From Sphingobium nicotianae (lineage in GTDB: Bacteria > Pseudomonadota > Alphaproteobacteria > Sphingomonadales > Sphingomonadaceae), in the NCBI RefSeq assembly GCF_018603885.1, contig NZ_JAHGAW010000003.1, positions 248,001 to 312,000 of the forward strand: DNA of 64,000 nt, given 5' to 3'. The notes beneath the pieces were generated by a model. The model saw only the letters and a list, made by a program, of their open reading frames with translations, made no database searches and was not told the origin of the DNA. The position numbers and the translations under genes are program-made. This document shows positions 26,201-34,276 of this stretch, piece by piece (the stretch's first letter is position 1; every line of letters begins with the position of its first letter).

Positions 26201-26377
26201 GCAGATGCTCTCCCCGAATGGCCGCGCTTCAGCGGCTCTGGACTATGGACTCAGTACACGGGACATGCGTCGGCGCCGGGCGCCGCACAAGGCCCGTCAG
26301 CCATGCAGGTGCATGAATGAGGAAGCCGCGTCTGTCCTGACGAGGCACAAGCAGGACTCGTGAGCGGAAGCGCGCCC

Positions 26378-27316
26378 TCAGACGCCCAGGTTCCCCCGGA
26401 GGTCGCGCCCGTCGCTCCAGCCTTCGACGAAGCTCCTGAGCGCCGCGTCATCGCCGGGCACGTCGATCATCAGCGTGACGAGCTGGTCGCCGCGCCCGCC
26501 TTCCTTGCGGGTGAAGCCCTTGCCCTTGAGGCGCAGGGTCTGGCCCGAGCGCGCGCCGGCGGGAACCGCGAGCATGACCGGGCCGTCGACCGTGGGCACC
26601 TTCACGCGCGCACCGAGAACCGCCTCGCCCAGCGAGACCGGCAGGTCCAGCCGGACATGATCGCCATCGCGCGTATAAAAGGGATGCGTGCCGATCTCGA
26701 CCGTGACGATCGCGTCGCCCGCGCCCCCCGGGCCCGGCTGGCCCTTGCCGGCAAGCTTCATCTGCGTACCCGTTTCGACGCCGGGAGAGAGCTTGAGGTC
26801 GATCGTCTTGCCATCCGCGAGCGTGATGCGCTGCGGGGCGAGCGTCGCCGCATCGACGAAGGGCACCGAAAGCCGGTAGGTGACATTGCCGCCGCGCTGG
26901 GGCGGCGCGGCGCGCCCGCCGAAACCGCCGCCGCCGAAGGGACCGCCGGCGCCACGCCCGCGCCCCCCGAAGAGGCCCTCGAAAATATCGCCGAAATCCC
27001 CGCCGCCGGTGTTGAACTCGAAATCGCCCGGGCCGCCGCTGCGCGTATAGGTCTGGCCGCCGCCACCGCCGCCAAAGCCAAACGGATGCGCCGGATTGCC
27101 ATCGGCATCGATCTCGCCGCGATCGAACTTGGCGCGCTTGTCCTTGTCCGAGAGCAGGTCGTAGGCGCGCGTCACGTCGGAGAATTTCTCCGCCGCCTTG
27201 GGATTGTCCTTGTTCCGGTCCGGATGCAGCTCCTTGGCGAGTTTGCGGTAGGCAGACTTGATCGCCGCCTCGTCCGCGCCGCGGGAGACACCCAGCAGGG
27301 TATAGGGATCAGCCAT
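26378..27316 (-). CDS. DnaJ-type co-chaperone (CbpA/class B J-protein)
   Basis: This 312-residue protein begins with a J domain (residues 1-70) carrying the HPD tripeptide at 31-33, followed by a Gly/Phe-rich segment (about 75-140) and two C-terminal client-binding barrels (about 145-300). The Cys-rich zinc finger of classical DnaJ is absent, so it is class B, like CbpA. It stimulates DnaK's ATPase and delivers clients. It stands alone with about 180 bases before the upstream methyltransferase gene. Confidence 0.9.
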   Translation of the reverse strand: MADPYTLLGVSRGADEAAIKSAYRKLAKELHPDRNKDNPKAAEKFSDVTRAYDLLSDKDKRAKFDRGEIDADGNPAHPFGFGGGGGGQTYTRSGGPGDFEFNTGGGDFGDIFEGLFGGRGRGAGGPFGGGGFGGRAAPPQRGGNVTYRLSVPFVDAATLAPQRITLADGKTIDLKLSPGVETGTQMKLAGKGQPGPGGAGDAIVTVEIGTHPFYTRDGDHVRLDLPVSLGEAVLGARVKVPTVDGPVMLAVPAGARSGQTLRLKGKGFTRKEGGRGDQLVTLMIDVPGDDAALRSFVEGWSDGRDLRGNLGV

Positions 27317-27396
27317 CTTGTCTCGAAACCACCTGTTCGCGCTGCGCCATGGCTATTCATCTGGCGATTATGGCGCGTGGCCGCAAGAGGCGAGGT

Positions 27397-28113
27397 CTAA
27401 CGGCTCGCGACCTTCTCGCCCGGGCCGCTCGGAAAGCGGTCGAACAGGGCGGCGGCGAGACGCGTGGCGATGGCCTGCTCGGACCAGTGCGAATCGCCCT
27501 CGCGCGTCGCGATCTCGGCGCGGCCTTCCCAGAGCGGCTTGCCGGTCGCGCGATCCAGCAGTCGCGCTTCAAGGCGCGTGGAGACCAGCGCCTTGCGCGG
27601 CTTGGAAAGATCGACGGCGACCGCCATGCCGGTGAAGGTGCCGTAATTGGAGGCGCCAACCGTCACCTCGCCGCTGACCGGCTTGCGCTTCTGCTCCTGC
27701 GGGACGAGCACGTCGCGCACGATCTTGATCTCGGCGATCTGGCCGCCGTTCGGATCCGGCTTGATCGTGTCGTAGCCGGCCTTCACGAGCTGATCGATGA
27801 CGGCCGCTTCATAAGTGGGCTGATCGCCCGCGCCGGTCGTGCTGCCTTGGGCGATCGTGACAGCGACCGGGCCGTGGCCGAGCGCATTGCCGGCATCGTC
27901 GGCGGTGAACTGCGCCGCGTCGACCTTGCCCTCGCGCGGATCGGCCGCGCTGCTCGCGGCACGGGAGAGGCGCGAACCGCCCCAGTCACCGCGCCCGAGG
28001 CCGCCATAGGGACCGAAGCCGCCCCGGCCCCAGCCGGGCTGGGCGGTGGCGGGCATGGCGGCGGAAAGCGCGCCGATCAGCAGCAGCGATGATGAAAATC
28101 GAATGGCACTCAT
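27397..28113 (-). CDS. Exported DUF4136-like protein
   Basis: This 238-residue protein starts at an ATG with GGGGAAGAA before it and has a clear signal peptide (residues 1-25, cleavage near PATAQ). A Gly/Trp/Arg-rich segment follows (about 27-50), then a domain resembling DUF4136: YEAAVIDQLVKAGYDTIKPD, a strand-rich middle and LEARLLDRATGKPLWEGRAEI. DUF4136 proteins are envelope-associated and of unknown function. The family call rests on pattern memory only. The N-terminal Gly-rich part may be unstructured. Confidence 0.65.
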   Translation of the reverse strand: MSAIRFSSSLLLIGALSAAMPATAQPGWGRGGFGPYGGLGRGDWGGSRLSRAASSAADPREGKVDAAQFTADDAGNALGHGPVAVTIAQGSTTGAGDQPTYEAAVIDQLVKAGYDTIKPDPNGGQIAEIKIVRDVLVPQEQKRKPVSGEVTVGASNYGTFTGMAVAVDLSKPRKALVSTRLEARLLDRATGKPLWEGRAEIATREGDSHWSEQAIATRLAAALFDRFPSGPGEKVASR

Positions 28114-28417
28114 AGTTCTTCCCCGATCGTGCCACCCACGGAGCATCCTACATATGCGAAGATTGCGCTCCGGTGAACATGGGCGCTCAATGCGATCGAC
28201 CGATAGGGCCTTCTATTCCTTGGATTTTTCAGAGAGCTGCCGGGAAACTTCATCAACTTCACACGTGTGCGCAATGGGAATTAAATGAAAGTTCCGTCTT
28301 TTCAAATCGTTGCATCTCTCACGTACTGATTTTGGAGGCCGTAGGACATCGTTTTGTCGCCACTGCGGGGCCTGCGCCATGCTCGACACTGCCGGGCGCG
28401 AGGGTTAGGAAAGCGGC
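28114..28417. other. Divergent intergenic region, 304 bp
   Basis: It separates the minus-strand DUF4136-like gene from plus-strand pdxH, so both promoters should be here. It is AT-richer than its surroundings around 28200-28340. A 10-bp palindrome CACACGTGTG lies at 28260-28269. I could not place a convincing promoter pair and see no RNA gene. Confidence 0.45.
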
Positions 28418-29032
28418 ATGACCGAGCCTTCCTCCCCAACCTCCCCGACCACCACCAGCGACGATCCCTTCGCGCTGTTCAATACCTGGTATGCGGAGGC
28501 CCGCGCCGGGGAGCCGGATTCCAACGCCATGGCGCTCGCCACCGCCGATGCCGCCGGGCACCCCTCCGTTCGCATGGTGCTGCTCAAGGGCCATGGACCG
28601 GACGGCTTCCTCTTCTACACCAATCTGAACAGTCGGAAGGCAGCCGAGCTCGCGGCCAATCCCCATGTCGCCCTGCTCTTCCACTGGAAGTCGCTGCGCC
28701 GGCAGGTGCGCATCGAAGGCCCGATCGGCCCGGTCGATGCTGCGACGGCCGACGCCTATTTCGCCAGCCGCGCCCGCGATTCCCAGCTCGGCGCGTGGGC
28801 GTCCGACCAGTCCCGGCCGCTCGACCGGCGCGAGACGTTCGAGCAGCGCTTCCGCGACGTCGAGGCGCGCTTTGCCGGTAGCGCGGTGCCGCGCCCGGCC
28901 AACTGGTCCGGCTTCCGCGTGACGCCGCTCGCCATCGAGTTCTGGCTCGACCGGCCGCACCGCCTGCACGAGCGCACGCGCTATGAGCCGGATGGCAAGG
29001 GTGGCTGGAGGTCCGGCCTGCTGTTCCCATGA
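28418..29032 (+). CDS. pdxH: Pyridoxamine 5'-phosphate oxidase
   Basis: This 204-residue FMN enzyme shows the PdxH order of motifs: [34 protein letters not shown] (FMN binding), [22 protein letters not shown] and the C-terminal [14 protein letters not shown] block. It oxidises pyridoxamine or pyridoxine phosphate to pyridoxal phosphate. Length is slightly short but complete. A CDF metal exporter gene follows 25 bases later and is probably co-transcribed. Confidence 0.93.
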   Translation: MTEPSSPTSPTTTSDDPFALFNTWYAEARAGEPDSNAMALATADAAGHPSVRMVLLKGHGPDGFLFYTNLNSRKAAELAANPHVALLFHWKSLRRQVRIEGPIGPVDAATADAYFASRARDSQLGAWASDQSRPLDRRETFEQRFRDVEARFAGSAVPRPANWSGFRVTPLAIEFWLDRPHRLHERTRYEPDGKGGWRSGLLFP

Positions 29033-29057
29033 ATGGCCCGGTGATGAGACTGCGGTC

Positions 29058-30014
29058 ATGACCCCGACCGAAGGCGGCGCGCTCAATCGCGGAGCCGCGC
29101 TGGCGAGCGTCAGCGTTGCCCTGATCCTGAGCGCCCTCAAAATCTATGCCGTCTGGCGGACCGGCTCGATCGCGATGCTGGGCTCGCTGGCCGACACCGG
29201 GCTTGACCTGATCGCCAGCATCGTCACGCTCATTGCCGTGCATGTCTCCGCCCAGCCGGCGGATCATGAGCATCGCTTCGGCCACGGCAAGGCCGAAGCA
29301 CTTGCCGCGCTCTTCCAGGTATCGATGATCAGCATCGCCGCGGTGGGCATCATGATCCGCTCGATCGAGCGGATTGGCGGGGCGGGCGAGCCGACCGCGA
29401 TCGGCTATGGCATCGGCGTCTCGCTCTTCGCGATGGCGCTGACCGTGCTCCTGGTCTGGTATCAGGGACGTATCATCCGCGCGACCGGATCGGTGGCGAT
29501 CAGCGCGGATAATCTCCATTATCGCAGCGATCTCGCGCTCAACGCCTCGGTGATCGCCGCGCTTGTACTTGAAGCGATGCTCCACGTGCATGGCGCCGAC
29601 GCCCTGTTCGGCCTGGCGATCGGCCTCTGGCTCGCCTGGGGCGCCTGGAAGACCGCCGTCCATGCGATCGACCAGCTCATGGACAAGGAATGGCCGGTCG
29701 CCAAGCGCGAGCAGTTCCTCGCGGTCGCCTCACGCCATCCCGCGCTTGCCGGCATTCACGACCTGCGCACCCGGACCAGCGGCTCGCAAGATCTCGTGCA
29801 GTTCCACATGTGGGTCGACCCGGCCATGACCATGGCGAAGGTCCACGAAGTGATGGACGAGGTGGAAGCGGCGCTGCTCGCCGAATTTCCCGGTATCGAA
29901 GTGCTGATCCACCCGGACCCGGAAGGCCATGTCGACATCAAGGACCCGATCGCCGGGCGCGACGCGCACGATCTGATCGCGGATCTCAAGGCAGCGGAGG
30001 ACAGCCGGAAATGA
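29058..30014 (+). CDS. Cation diffusion facilitator (FieF-like) metal exporter
   Basis: This 318-residue protein has six membrane helices and the transport site of CDF proteins: Asp-x3-Asp in ADTGLDLIAS (TM2) and His-x3-Asp in HYRSDLALN (TM5), as in E. coli FieF/YiiP. A His-rich loop HEHRFGHGKAEAL follows TM2. The cytoplasmic C-terminal domain (about 215-300) contains the dimer-interface metal-binding region. It exports Zn2+, Fe2+ or related ions in exchange for protons. The ATG at 29058 gives the family start; an upstream in-frame ATG at 28983 lies inside pdxH. The stop overlaps the next gene's ATG (ATGA). Confidence 0.9.
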   Translation: MTPTEGGALNRGAALASVSVALILSALKIYAVWRTGSIAMLGSLADTGLDLIASIVTLIAVHVSAQPADHEHRFGHGKAEALAALFQVSMISIAAVGIMIRSIERIGGAGEPTAIGYGIGVSLFAMALTVLLVWYQGRIIRATGSVAISADNLHYRSDLALNASVIAALVLEAMLHVHGADALFGLAIGLWLAWGAWKTAVHAIDQLMDKEWPVAKREQFLAVASRHPALAGIHDLRTRTSGSQDLVQFHMWVDPAMTMAKVHEVMDEVEAALLAEFPGIEVLIHPDPEGHVDIKDPIAGRDAHDLIADLKAAEDSRK

Positions 30015-30802
30015 CACGCATCCCGTTCACGCAGGTGGATGCCTTTGCCCATGCGCCCTTCACCGGCAACCCGGCGGCGGTCATGCCGCTCGAGCGCTGG
30101 CTGGACGACGCCGTGCTGCAGGGAATCGCGCAGGAGAATAATCTCGCCGAGACGGCCTTCACGGTGAAGCTGCCTGAGGGAGCCGGCGCGGATTATGAGC
30201 TGCGCTGGTTCACGCCGGCGGTCGAGGTGGCGCTCTGCGGCCATGCCACGCTGGCGAGCGGGCATGTGCTGATGGGGCATGCGCCGGACATCCGCTTCCG
30301 CACCCGCAAGGCCGGCGACCTCATCGTCTCGCGATCGGGCAGCGGCTATGCGCTCGATCTGCCGGCCTGGGAGATGGCGCCGGCCGCCCGCGCCGACATC
30401 GCTGCGCTGATGGGCGGGCCGGCGCCGGAGGCAATGCACTGGCGAGAGGGCGGCTATGCACTGCTGGTCTATGCCGACGAGGCGGCGGTGCGGGCCTTGT
30501 CGCCTGATTTCCCGGCGCTCGCGAAGCTCGGTGACCTGCTCATCATCGCGACCGCGCCGGGCAGCGAGACCGATGTGGTCAGCCGCGCGTTCGCGCCGGG
30601 GGCGGGCATCGACGAGGATCCGGTGACGGGATCCGCCCACTGCCTGCTGACGCCCTATTGGGCAGCGCGGCTCGGGCGCGAGCGCTTCACCGCCTATCAG
30701 GCGAGCAGGCGGGGCGGCTATGTCGGGTGCCAGCTGGCGGGCGATCGGGCGGTGCTGACCGGGCAATGCAGGACGGTGATCGAGGGGGGGTACCTCCTAT
30801 AA
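30011..30802 (+). CDS. PhzF-family isomerase/epimerase
   Basis: This 263-residue protein matches PhzF: QVDAFAHAPFTGNPAAV at the start, the catalytic Glu in NNLAETAF (Glu47), ALCGHATLASGHV, and DEDPVTGSAHCLL with the second half-barrel's conserved site. PhzF itself isomerises DHHA in phenazine synthesis; most relatives, including this one, have unknown substrates and no phenazine genes nearby. Translation is coupled to the CDF gene by ATGA. A long hairpin repeat begins seven bases after the stop. Confidence 0.88.
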   Translation: MTRIPFTQVDAFAHAPFTGNPAAVMPLERWLDDAVLQGIAQENNLAETAFTVKLPEGAGADYELRWFTPAVEVALCGHATLASGHVLMGHAPDIRFRTRKAGDLIVSRSGSGYALDLPAWEMAPAARADIAALMGGPAPEAMHWREGGYALLVYADEAAVRALSPDFPALAKLGDLLIIATAPGSETDVVSRAFAPGAGIDEDPVTGSAHCLLTPYWAARLGRERFTAYQASRRGGYVGCQLAGDRAVLTGQCRTVIEGGYLL

Positions 30803-30808
30803 TTTTCA

Positions 30809-30919
30809 CGTTCGTCCTGAGTAGGAGACTGAGCTTGTCGAAGGCTCCGTATCGAAGGGTCAGTCCTCGGTCCTTCGATACGCCATTTCGACAAGCTCAA
30901 TGGCTACTCAGGACGAACG
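30809..30919. repeat. 111-bp long-hairpin REP-like element
   Basis: Three nested inverted pairs form one long imperfect hairpin: CGTTCGTCCTGAGTAG (30809-30824) with CTACTCAGGACGAACG (30904-30919); GAGCTTGTCGAA (30831-30842) with TTCGACAAGCTC (30887-30898); GTATCGAAGG (30849-30858) with CCTTCGATAC (30872-30881). It fills the gap between two convergent genes and may end both transcripts. Confidence 0.85.
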
Positions 30920-30947
30920 GAGGTGGGAGCGTTTGGCCGCTCTGTGC

Positions 30948-32075
30948 CTACTCCGGAAACCGCCGCACCAGACTCGCCAGAGCATCGCGCAGCGGCGCGA
31001 TCTCCTCGTCGCGGCTGTTGCCGAGGCGGACGATCACCAGCTGCTGCGCCGGTGAGATGAGCACGAACTGGCCGCGATGGCCGATCGCCGCCATGACCTG
31101 CGGGCTGGCATGGCCGGGGAAAAGCTCGCTCTCTTCGCTCGGCCGGTTGAGCCAGAGTTGCGCGCCATAGGCGGGATTGGCCGGCGAGGGCGCGAACATC
31201 ACGTCGAACCATTTGTCCGAGACCAGCTGGCGCCCGTTGGCGCGGCCGCGATGGCGGATCAGCTCGCCAAGCCGGGCATAATCGCGTGCGGTCATGTGGA
31301 GGAAGGCCGCGCCCTGCAGCGTGCCGGCCTCGTCATATTCGGGAGCGAGGCCGGTGAGGCCGAGCGGGCCGGAGAAGCGGGCGGCGAGGAAGCGCGCCAT
31401 GGCATCGCGCCGCTGCTGCGGGCCGGCGCCGGGCGCCAGCTGATCGGTGACGATGCCGGCGAGGATCATGCTGGTCGCGCTGCTATAGACGAAGCGCGTG
31501 CCGGGCGGATCGACCAACGGCTTGGCGGCGGCGAATGCGGCCTGATCGCGCGCGCCCTCGCCCACGACCATGTCCAGCGCGTCGCTATGGCCGCCGGGTT
31601 GCCATAGCTCGCTGTTTTGCAGACCCGAGCGCATCTGGAGCAACTCGCGCAGGGTGATCGCCGAGCGCGGATCGCCCGGCTGATGCCAGGCCGGAATGGG
31701 CGCGGGATCGTCCAGCCCGAGCCGGCCATCGGAAACCATGATGCCGACCAGCAGTCCGGTCACCGTCTTGGCGATCGACCAGGAGAGGAAGCGGCTCTGC
31801 GGCCCGTAGCCCGGCGCATAACGCTCGGCGATGATCCGGCCGCCGCGCATCACGACGAGCGCGCGCGTCTCGCCGGACCCGGGGCCATCCGCCTCGTCGA
31901 AAAAGGGATCGATCGCCTCGCGCAGGGCGAGGGCGGAGACGCCGTCGCTATCCTTGAGCACTGCATAGCGGCTCGCCGGAATGTCCTGCGAGGCGCCGGG
32001 GACCGCAAGCAGGGCACCGGCGCCGAGCAACGCAAGCGCGGCGCACAGCGTGACGATCTTCGTTTTGCGCTTCAT
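30948..32075 (-). CDS. Beta-lactamase-fold serine hydrolase (class C-like)
   Basis: This 375-residue protein has an N-terminal signal or anchor segment (about 6-27) and the catalytic Ser-x-x-Lys in SWSIAKTVTG (Ser near 98). This is the penicillin-binding/beta-lactamase family also called class C-like esterases, and the region TLRELLQMRSGLQNSE after it is typical. Such proteins are usually peptidases or esterases of the envelope, not antibiotic-resistance enzymes. The ATG at 32075 is taken; an in-frame GTG/ATG-type start at 32102 is also open. It is divergent from, and only 26 bases from, a small membrane-protein gene. Confidence 0.83.
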   Translation of the reverse strand: MKRKTKIVTLCAALALLGAGALLAVPGASQDIPASRYAVLKDSDGVSALALREAIDPFFDEADGPGSGETRALVVMRGGRIIAERYAPGYGPQSRFLSWSIAKTVTGLLVGIMVSDGRLGLDDPAPIPAWHQPGDPRSAITLRELLQMRSGLQNSELWQPGGHSDALDMVVGEGARDQAAFAAAKPLVDPPGTRFVYSSATSMILAGIVTDQLAPGAGPQQRRDAMARFLAARFSGPLGLTGLAPEYDEAGTLQGAAFLHMTARDYARLGELIRHRGRANGRQLVSDKWFDVMFAPSPANPAYGAQLWLNRPSEESELFPGHASPQVMAAIGHRGQFVLISPAQQLVIVRLGNSRDEEIAPLRDALASLVRRFPE

Positions 32076-32101
32076 GGGGTCTGGCCCTATCACGCCCGGC
32101 A

Positions 32102-32437
32102 ATGAAAGGGGACGGCAAGATTGCGACTCGGCTGGGCCGGCGCCTCATCTGGGTGCCGGTGGCGCTCATCGCCTTTTACACGGCGGTCAGCTGGACGGGC
32201 TGGCAGCGTCACGCGGGGCAGGCGGCAGGCCTGGGCGCGCGCATGGCCTGCTCGTGCCGCTATATCGAGGGGCGCGATCTCGCGAGCTGCCGGGGCGACC
32301 TCTCCGGGATCGACTGGATGCCGCTGGTCCGTTATTCGGACGACGAGCGGGAGCGGCGCGTGACCGGCTCGGTGCCGCTGCTCGCCTCGCGCTCGGCGAA
32401 GCTGAAGGACGGGTTCGGCTGCCTGCCGGAGCGCTGA
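32102..32437 (+). CDS. Small Cys-containing membrane-anchored protein of unknown function
   Basis: The 111-residue product has a basic N terminus, one hydrophobic helix (about 14-30) and an exported domain with a striking MACSCRYIEGRDLASCRGDL segment (about 48-67) and a final FGCLPER. The four cysteines could form two disulfides. I do not recognise a named family. It is divergently oriented to the serine hydrolase with only 26 bases between start codons, so the two may work together or share control; this is inference. Good coding character (high GC third positions) supports it as a real gene. Confidence 0.6.
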   Translation: MKGDGKIATRLGRRLIWVPVALIAFYTAVSWTGWQRHAGQAAGLGARMACSCRYIEGRDLASCRGDLSGIDWMPLVRYSDDERERRVTGSVPLLASRSAKLKDGFGCLPER

Positions 32438-32451
32438 GGCACGCCAACGCC

Positions 32452-32540
32452 CGTCATGCTGAACTTGTTTCAGCATCCATCCGCCCCGCAGACCCAGGTC
32501 GAATCCGCGAAATGGACCCTGAAACGAGTTCAAGGTGACG
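32452..32540. repeat. Imperfect inverted repeat with TTTCAGCAT-type arms
   Basis: The left arm 32452-32480 (CGTCATGCTGAACTTGTTTC...) and the reverse complement of the right arm 32512-32540 agree at 23 of 29 positions. This type of element is different from the TCGAAGG repeats. It lies between convergent genes. The right arm provides the stop codon and last two residues of the DUF808 gene. Confidence 0.75.
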
Positions 32541-33471
32541 TGAACGCCTGGTTCTTCCCCCGCACTTTCTGGACCGCATGCACGACCGCGACGACGCCCA
32601 GCCCGACCAGAAAACCGAAGATCGCCGAGAGCAATGCGCCGATCGTCCAGACGATGATCCCGGCGTGGCTCACCGCCGCGCTCGCCGCGTGGACCAGGTG
32701 CGGCAGGGCGGACAGCGGCGAATGCTCGAGGCCGTGCAGGATGATGCCGCCGCCGACCCAGAGCATCGCGACCATGCCGACCGTCTCCAGCAAGCTCAGG
32801 ATCATCGGCATCAGCCGGACGAGACTGCGCCCGACGGCGCGGATCGCCGCGCCGCCGCGCCGGGCGAGATGCAGGCCGATATCGTCCAGCTTCACGATCA
32901 GGCCAACCGCGCCGTAGACGCCGATGGTCACCAATATGCTGACGATGACGAGGACGACGCCCTGCTCCCAGAGCGGTTTGCTCGCCACGTCGGCCAGCGC
33001 GATGGCCATGATCTCGGCGGAGAGGATGAGATCGGTGCGGATCGCGCCGGACACTTTCTCCTTCTCCAGATGCGCCGGATCGCCTTCCTCGGGCGCCGCC
33101 TCCTCGCCATGGCCGCCATGGACGATCTCGAGAATCTTCTCGGCGCCCTCGAAGCAGAGAAACGCGCCGCCGATCATGAGCAGCGGCGTGATCGCGACTG
33201 GCAGGAGCGCGCTCAGCAGCAAGGCGGCGGGCAGCAGGATCAGCAGCTTGTTGCGCAGCGAGCCCAGCGCGATGCGCCAGATCATCGGCAGCTCGCGCTC
33301 GGGCGAGAAGCCGGTCACATAGGTCGGCGTGACGGCGGTATCGTCGACCACCACGCCGGCCGCCTTCACGCTGGCCTTGCCGGCCGCCGCCGAAACGTCA
33401 TCCAGCGAGGCCGCGGCGAGGCGTGCAATGGCGGCGACGTCATCGAGAAGGGCGGCGAGGCCGGAAGCCAT
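32530..33471 (-). CDS. DUF808 (YedI-type) inner-membrane protein
   Basis: This 313-residue protein begins SGLAALLDDVAAIARLAAASLDDVSAAAGKA, the DUF808 hallmark, followed by VVDDTAVTPTYVTGFSPERELPMI and about six to seven hydrophobic segments, with FLCFEGAEKILE in the middle. E. coli YedI is the prototype; function is unknown. The last codons and the TGA lie inside a hairpin repeat arm, so the C terminus may have been reshaped by that element. A short hydrophilic tail GKNQAFTSP results. Confidence 0.85.
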   Translation of the reverse strand: MASGLAALLDDVAAIARLAAASLDDVSAAAGKASVKAAGVVVDDTAVTPTYVTGFSPERELPMIWRIALGSLRNKLLILLPAALLLSALLPVAITPLLMIGGAFLCFEGAEKILEIVHGGHGEEAAPEEGDPAHLEKEKVSGAIRTDLILSAEIMAIALADVASKPLWEQGVVLVIVSILVTIGVYGAVGLIVKLDDIGLHLARRGGAAIRAVGRSLVRLMPMILSLLETVGMVAMLWVGGGIILHGLEHSPLSALPHLVHAASAAVSHAGIIVWTIGALLSAIFGFLVGLGVVAVVHAVQKVRGKNQAFTSP

Positions 33472-33622
33472 GGAGGATGATCCGATTCGAGGGAATGGCG
33501 TCTCTCCCTGCCGGAATTTTCGCCCGTGGGAAAGGCGACTGTCCTTCCGTCCAGCACAGGAGCTAACTGGCGGCCTTGCCCGCGACCTCGGGGATGGAAT
33601 ACTTGTGGATAGATCGCGACCG

Positions 33623-33640
33623 GACTAAGGCTACTTAGTC
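33623..33640 (+). promoter_or_regulatory. Palindromic operator of the toxin-antitoxin genes
   Basis: GACTAAG (33623-33629), a 4-base centre, and CTTAGTC (33634-33640) form a perfect palindrome. It is extended by CCG before and TAGTCCGG after, which repeats the GACTA half-site. It ends 16 bases before the antitoxin ATG. Antitoxins of the Phd type bind such sites to repress their own operon. Confidence 0.6.
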
Positions 33641-33656
33641 TAGTCCGGGAGGGATC

Positions 33657-33893
33657 ATGGACGTCGTCAATATCCACGAAGCCAAGACGCACCTGTCCCG
33701 CCTGGTCGATCGCGCCGCGCGGGGGGAGAGCGTCGTCATCGCCAAGGCGGGTCGGCCGATGGCCAAGCTGGTGCCGCTGGACGCCCCGGCCGCCCGCGAG
33801 CGGCGGCGCACCGGCTTCCTGATGGGCGAGCTGCGCATTCCCGACGATTTCGACCGCATGTCCGCGCCCGGCTTCGGCGACCGGACGCGGTGA
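33657..33893 (+). CDS. Phd/YefM-type antitoxin
   Basis: This 78-residue protein shows the Phd N-terminal DNA-binding fold: VNIHEAKTHLSRLVDRAARGESVVIAKAGRPMAKLVPL (residues 4-41 together), then a charged tail with [14 protein letters not shown] that should wrap the toxin. GGGAGG precedes the ATG. It overlaps the toxin start (GTGA) and lies just behind a palindromic operator, the usual autoregulated arrangement. Confidence 0.9.
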   Translation: MDVVNIHEAKTHLSRLVDRAARGESVVIAKAGRPMAKLVPLDAPAARERRRTGFLMGELRIPDDFDRMSAPGFGDRTR

Positions 33894-34276
33894 AGCTGCT
33901 GCTCGACACGCGGCTGCTGCTGCTCGCCGCGAGCCAGCCCGATCGCCTGAGCGCCACCGCGCTGCGGCTGGTGCGCGATCCGGACAATGACCTGCATTTC
34001 AGCGCGGCGAGCCTGTGGGAAATTTCGGTCAAGAGCAGTGTCGAGCGGCCGGACCTGCTGGTCGATGGCCAGCGGCTGCGGCGCGGCCTGATCGACAATG
34101 GCTATCAGGAGATCAGCGTGACGGGCGAGCATGTCGTCGCCGTCGCGGCCCTGCCTCCGCGGCACAGCGATCCGTTCGACCGCCTGCTTGTGGCACAAGC
34201 GCTGATCGAGGGGCTGACGCTGGTGACGGCCGATCCGGCGCTGAACGGCTATCCGGGGTCGATCCGGCAGGTTTAA
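33890..34276 (+). CDS. VapC-like PIN-domain toxin
   Basis: This 128-residue PIN ribonuclease starts at GTG inside the antitoxin stop. Its acidic metal-binding residues are seen in [10 protein letters not shown] (Asp6), [10 protein letters not shown] (Glu), and [11 protein letters not shown] followed by VTADP. This is the subgroup paired with Phd antitoxins. It would cleave RNA when the antitoxin is degraded. The usual DTH after the first strand is DTR here. The stop overlaps by four bases the end of ung on the other strand. Confidence 0.88.
   Translation: MKLLLDTRLLLLAASQPDRLSATALRLVRDPDNDLHFSAASLWEISVKSSVERPDLLVDGQRLRRGLIDNGYQEISVTGEHVVAVAALPPRHSDPFDRLLVAQALIEGLTLVTADPALNGYPGSIRQV

Noticed and set aside
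30948..32075. Antibiotic-resistance beta-lactamase
   Set aside because: Only the fold and Ser-x-x-Lys are shared; the sequence is of the broad class C-like hydrolase group.
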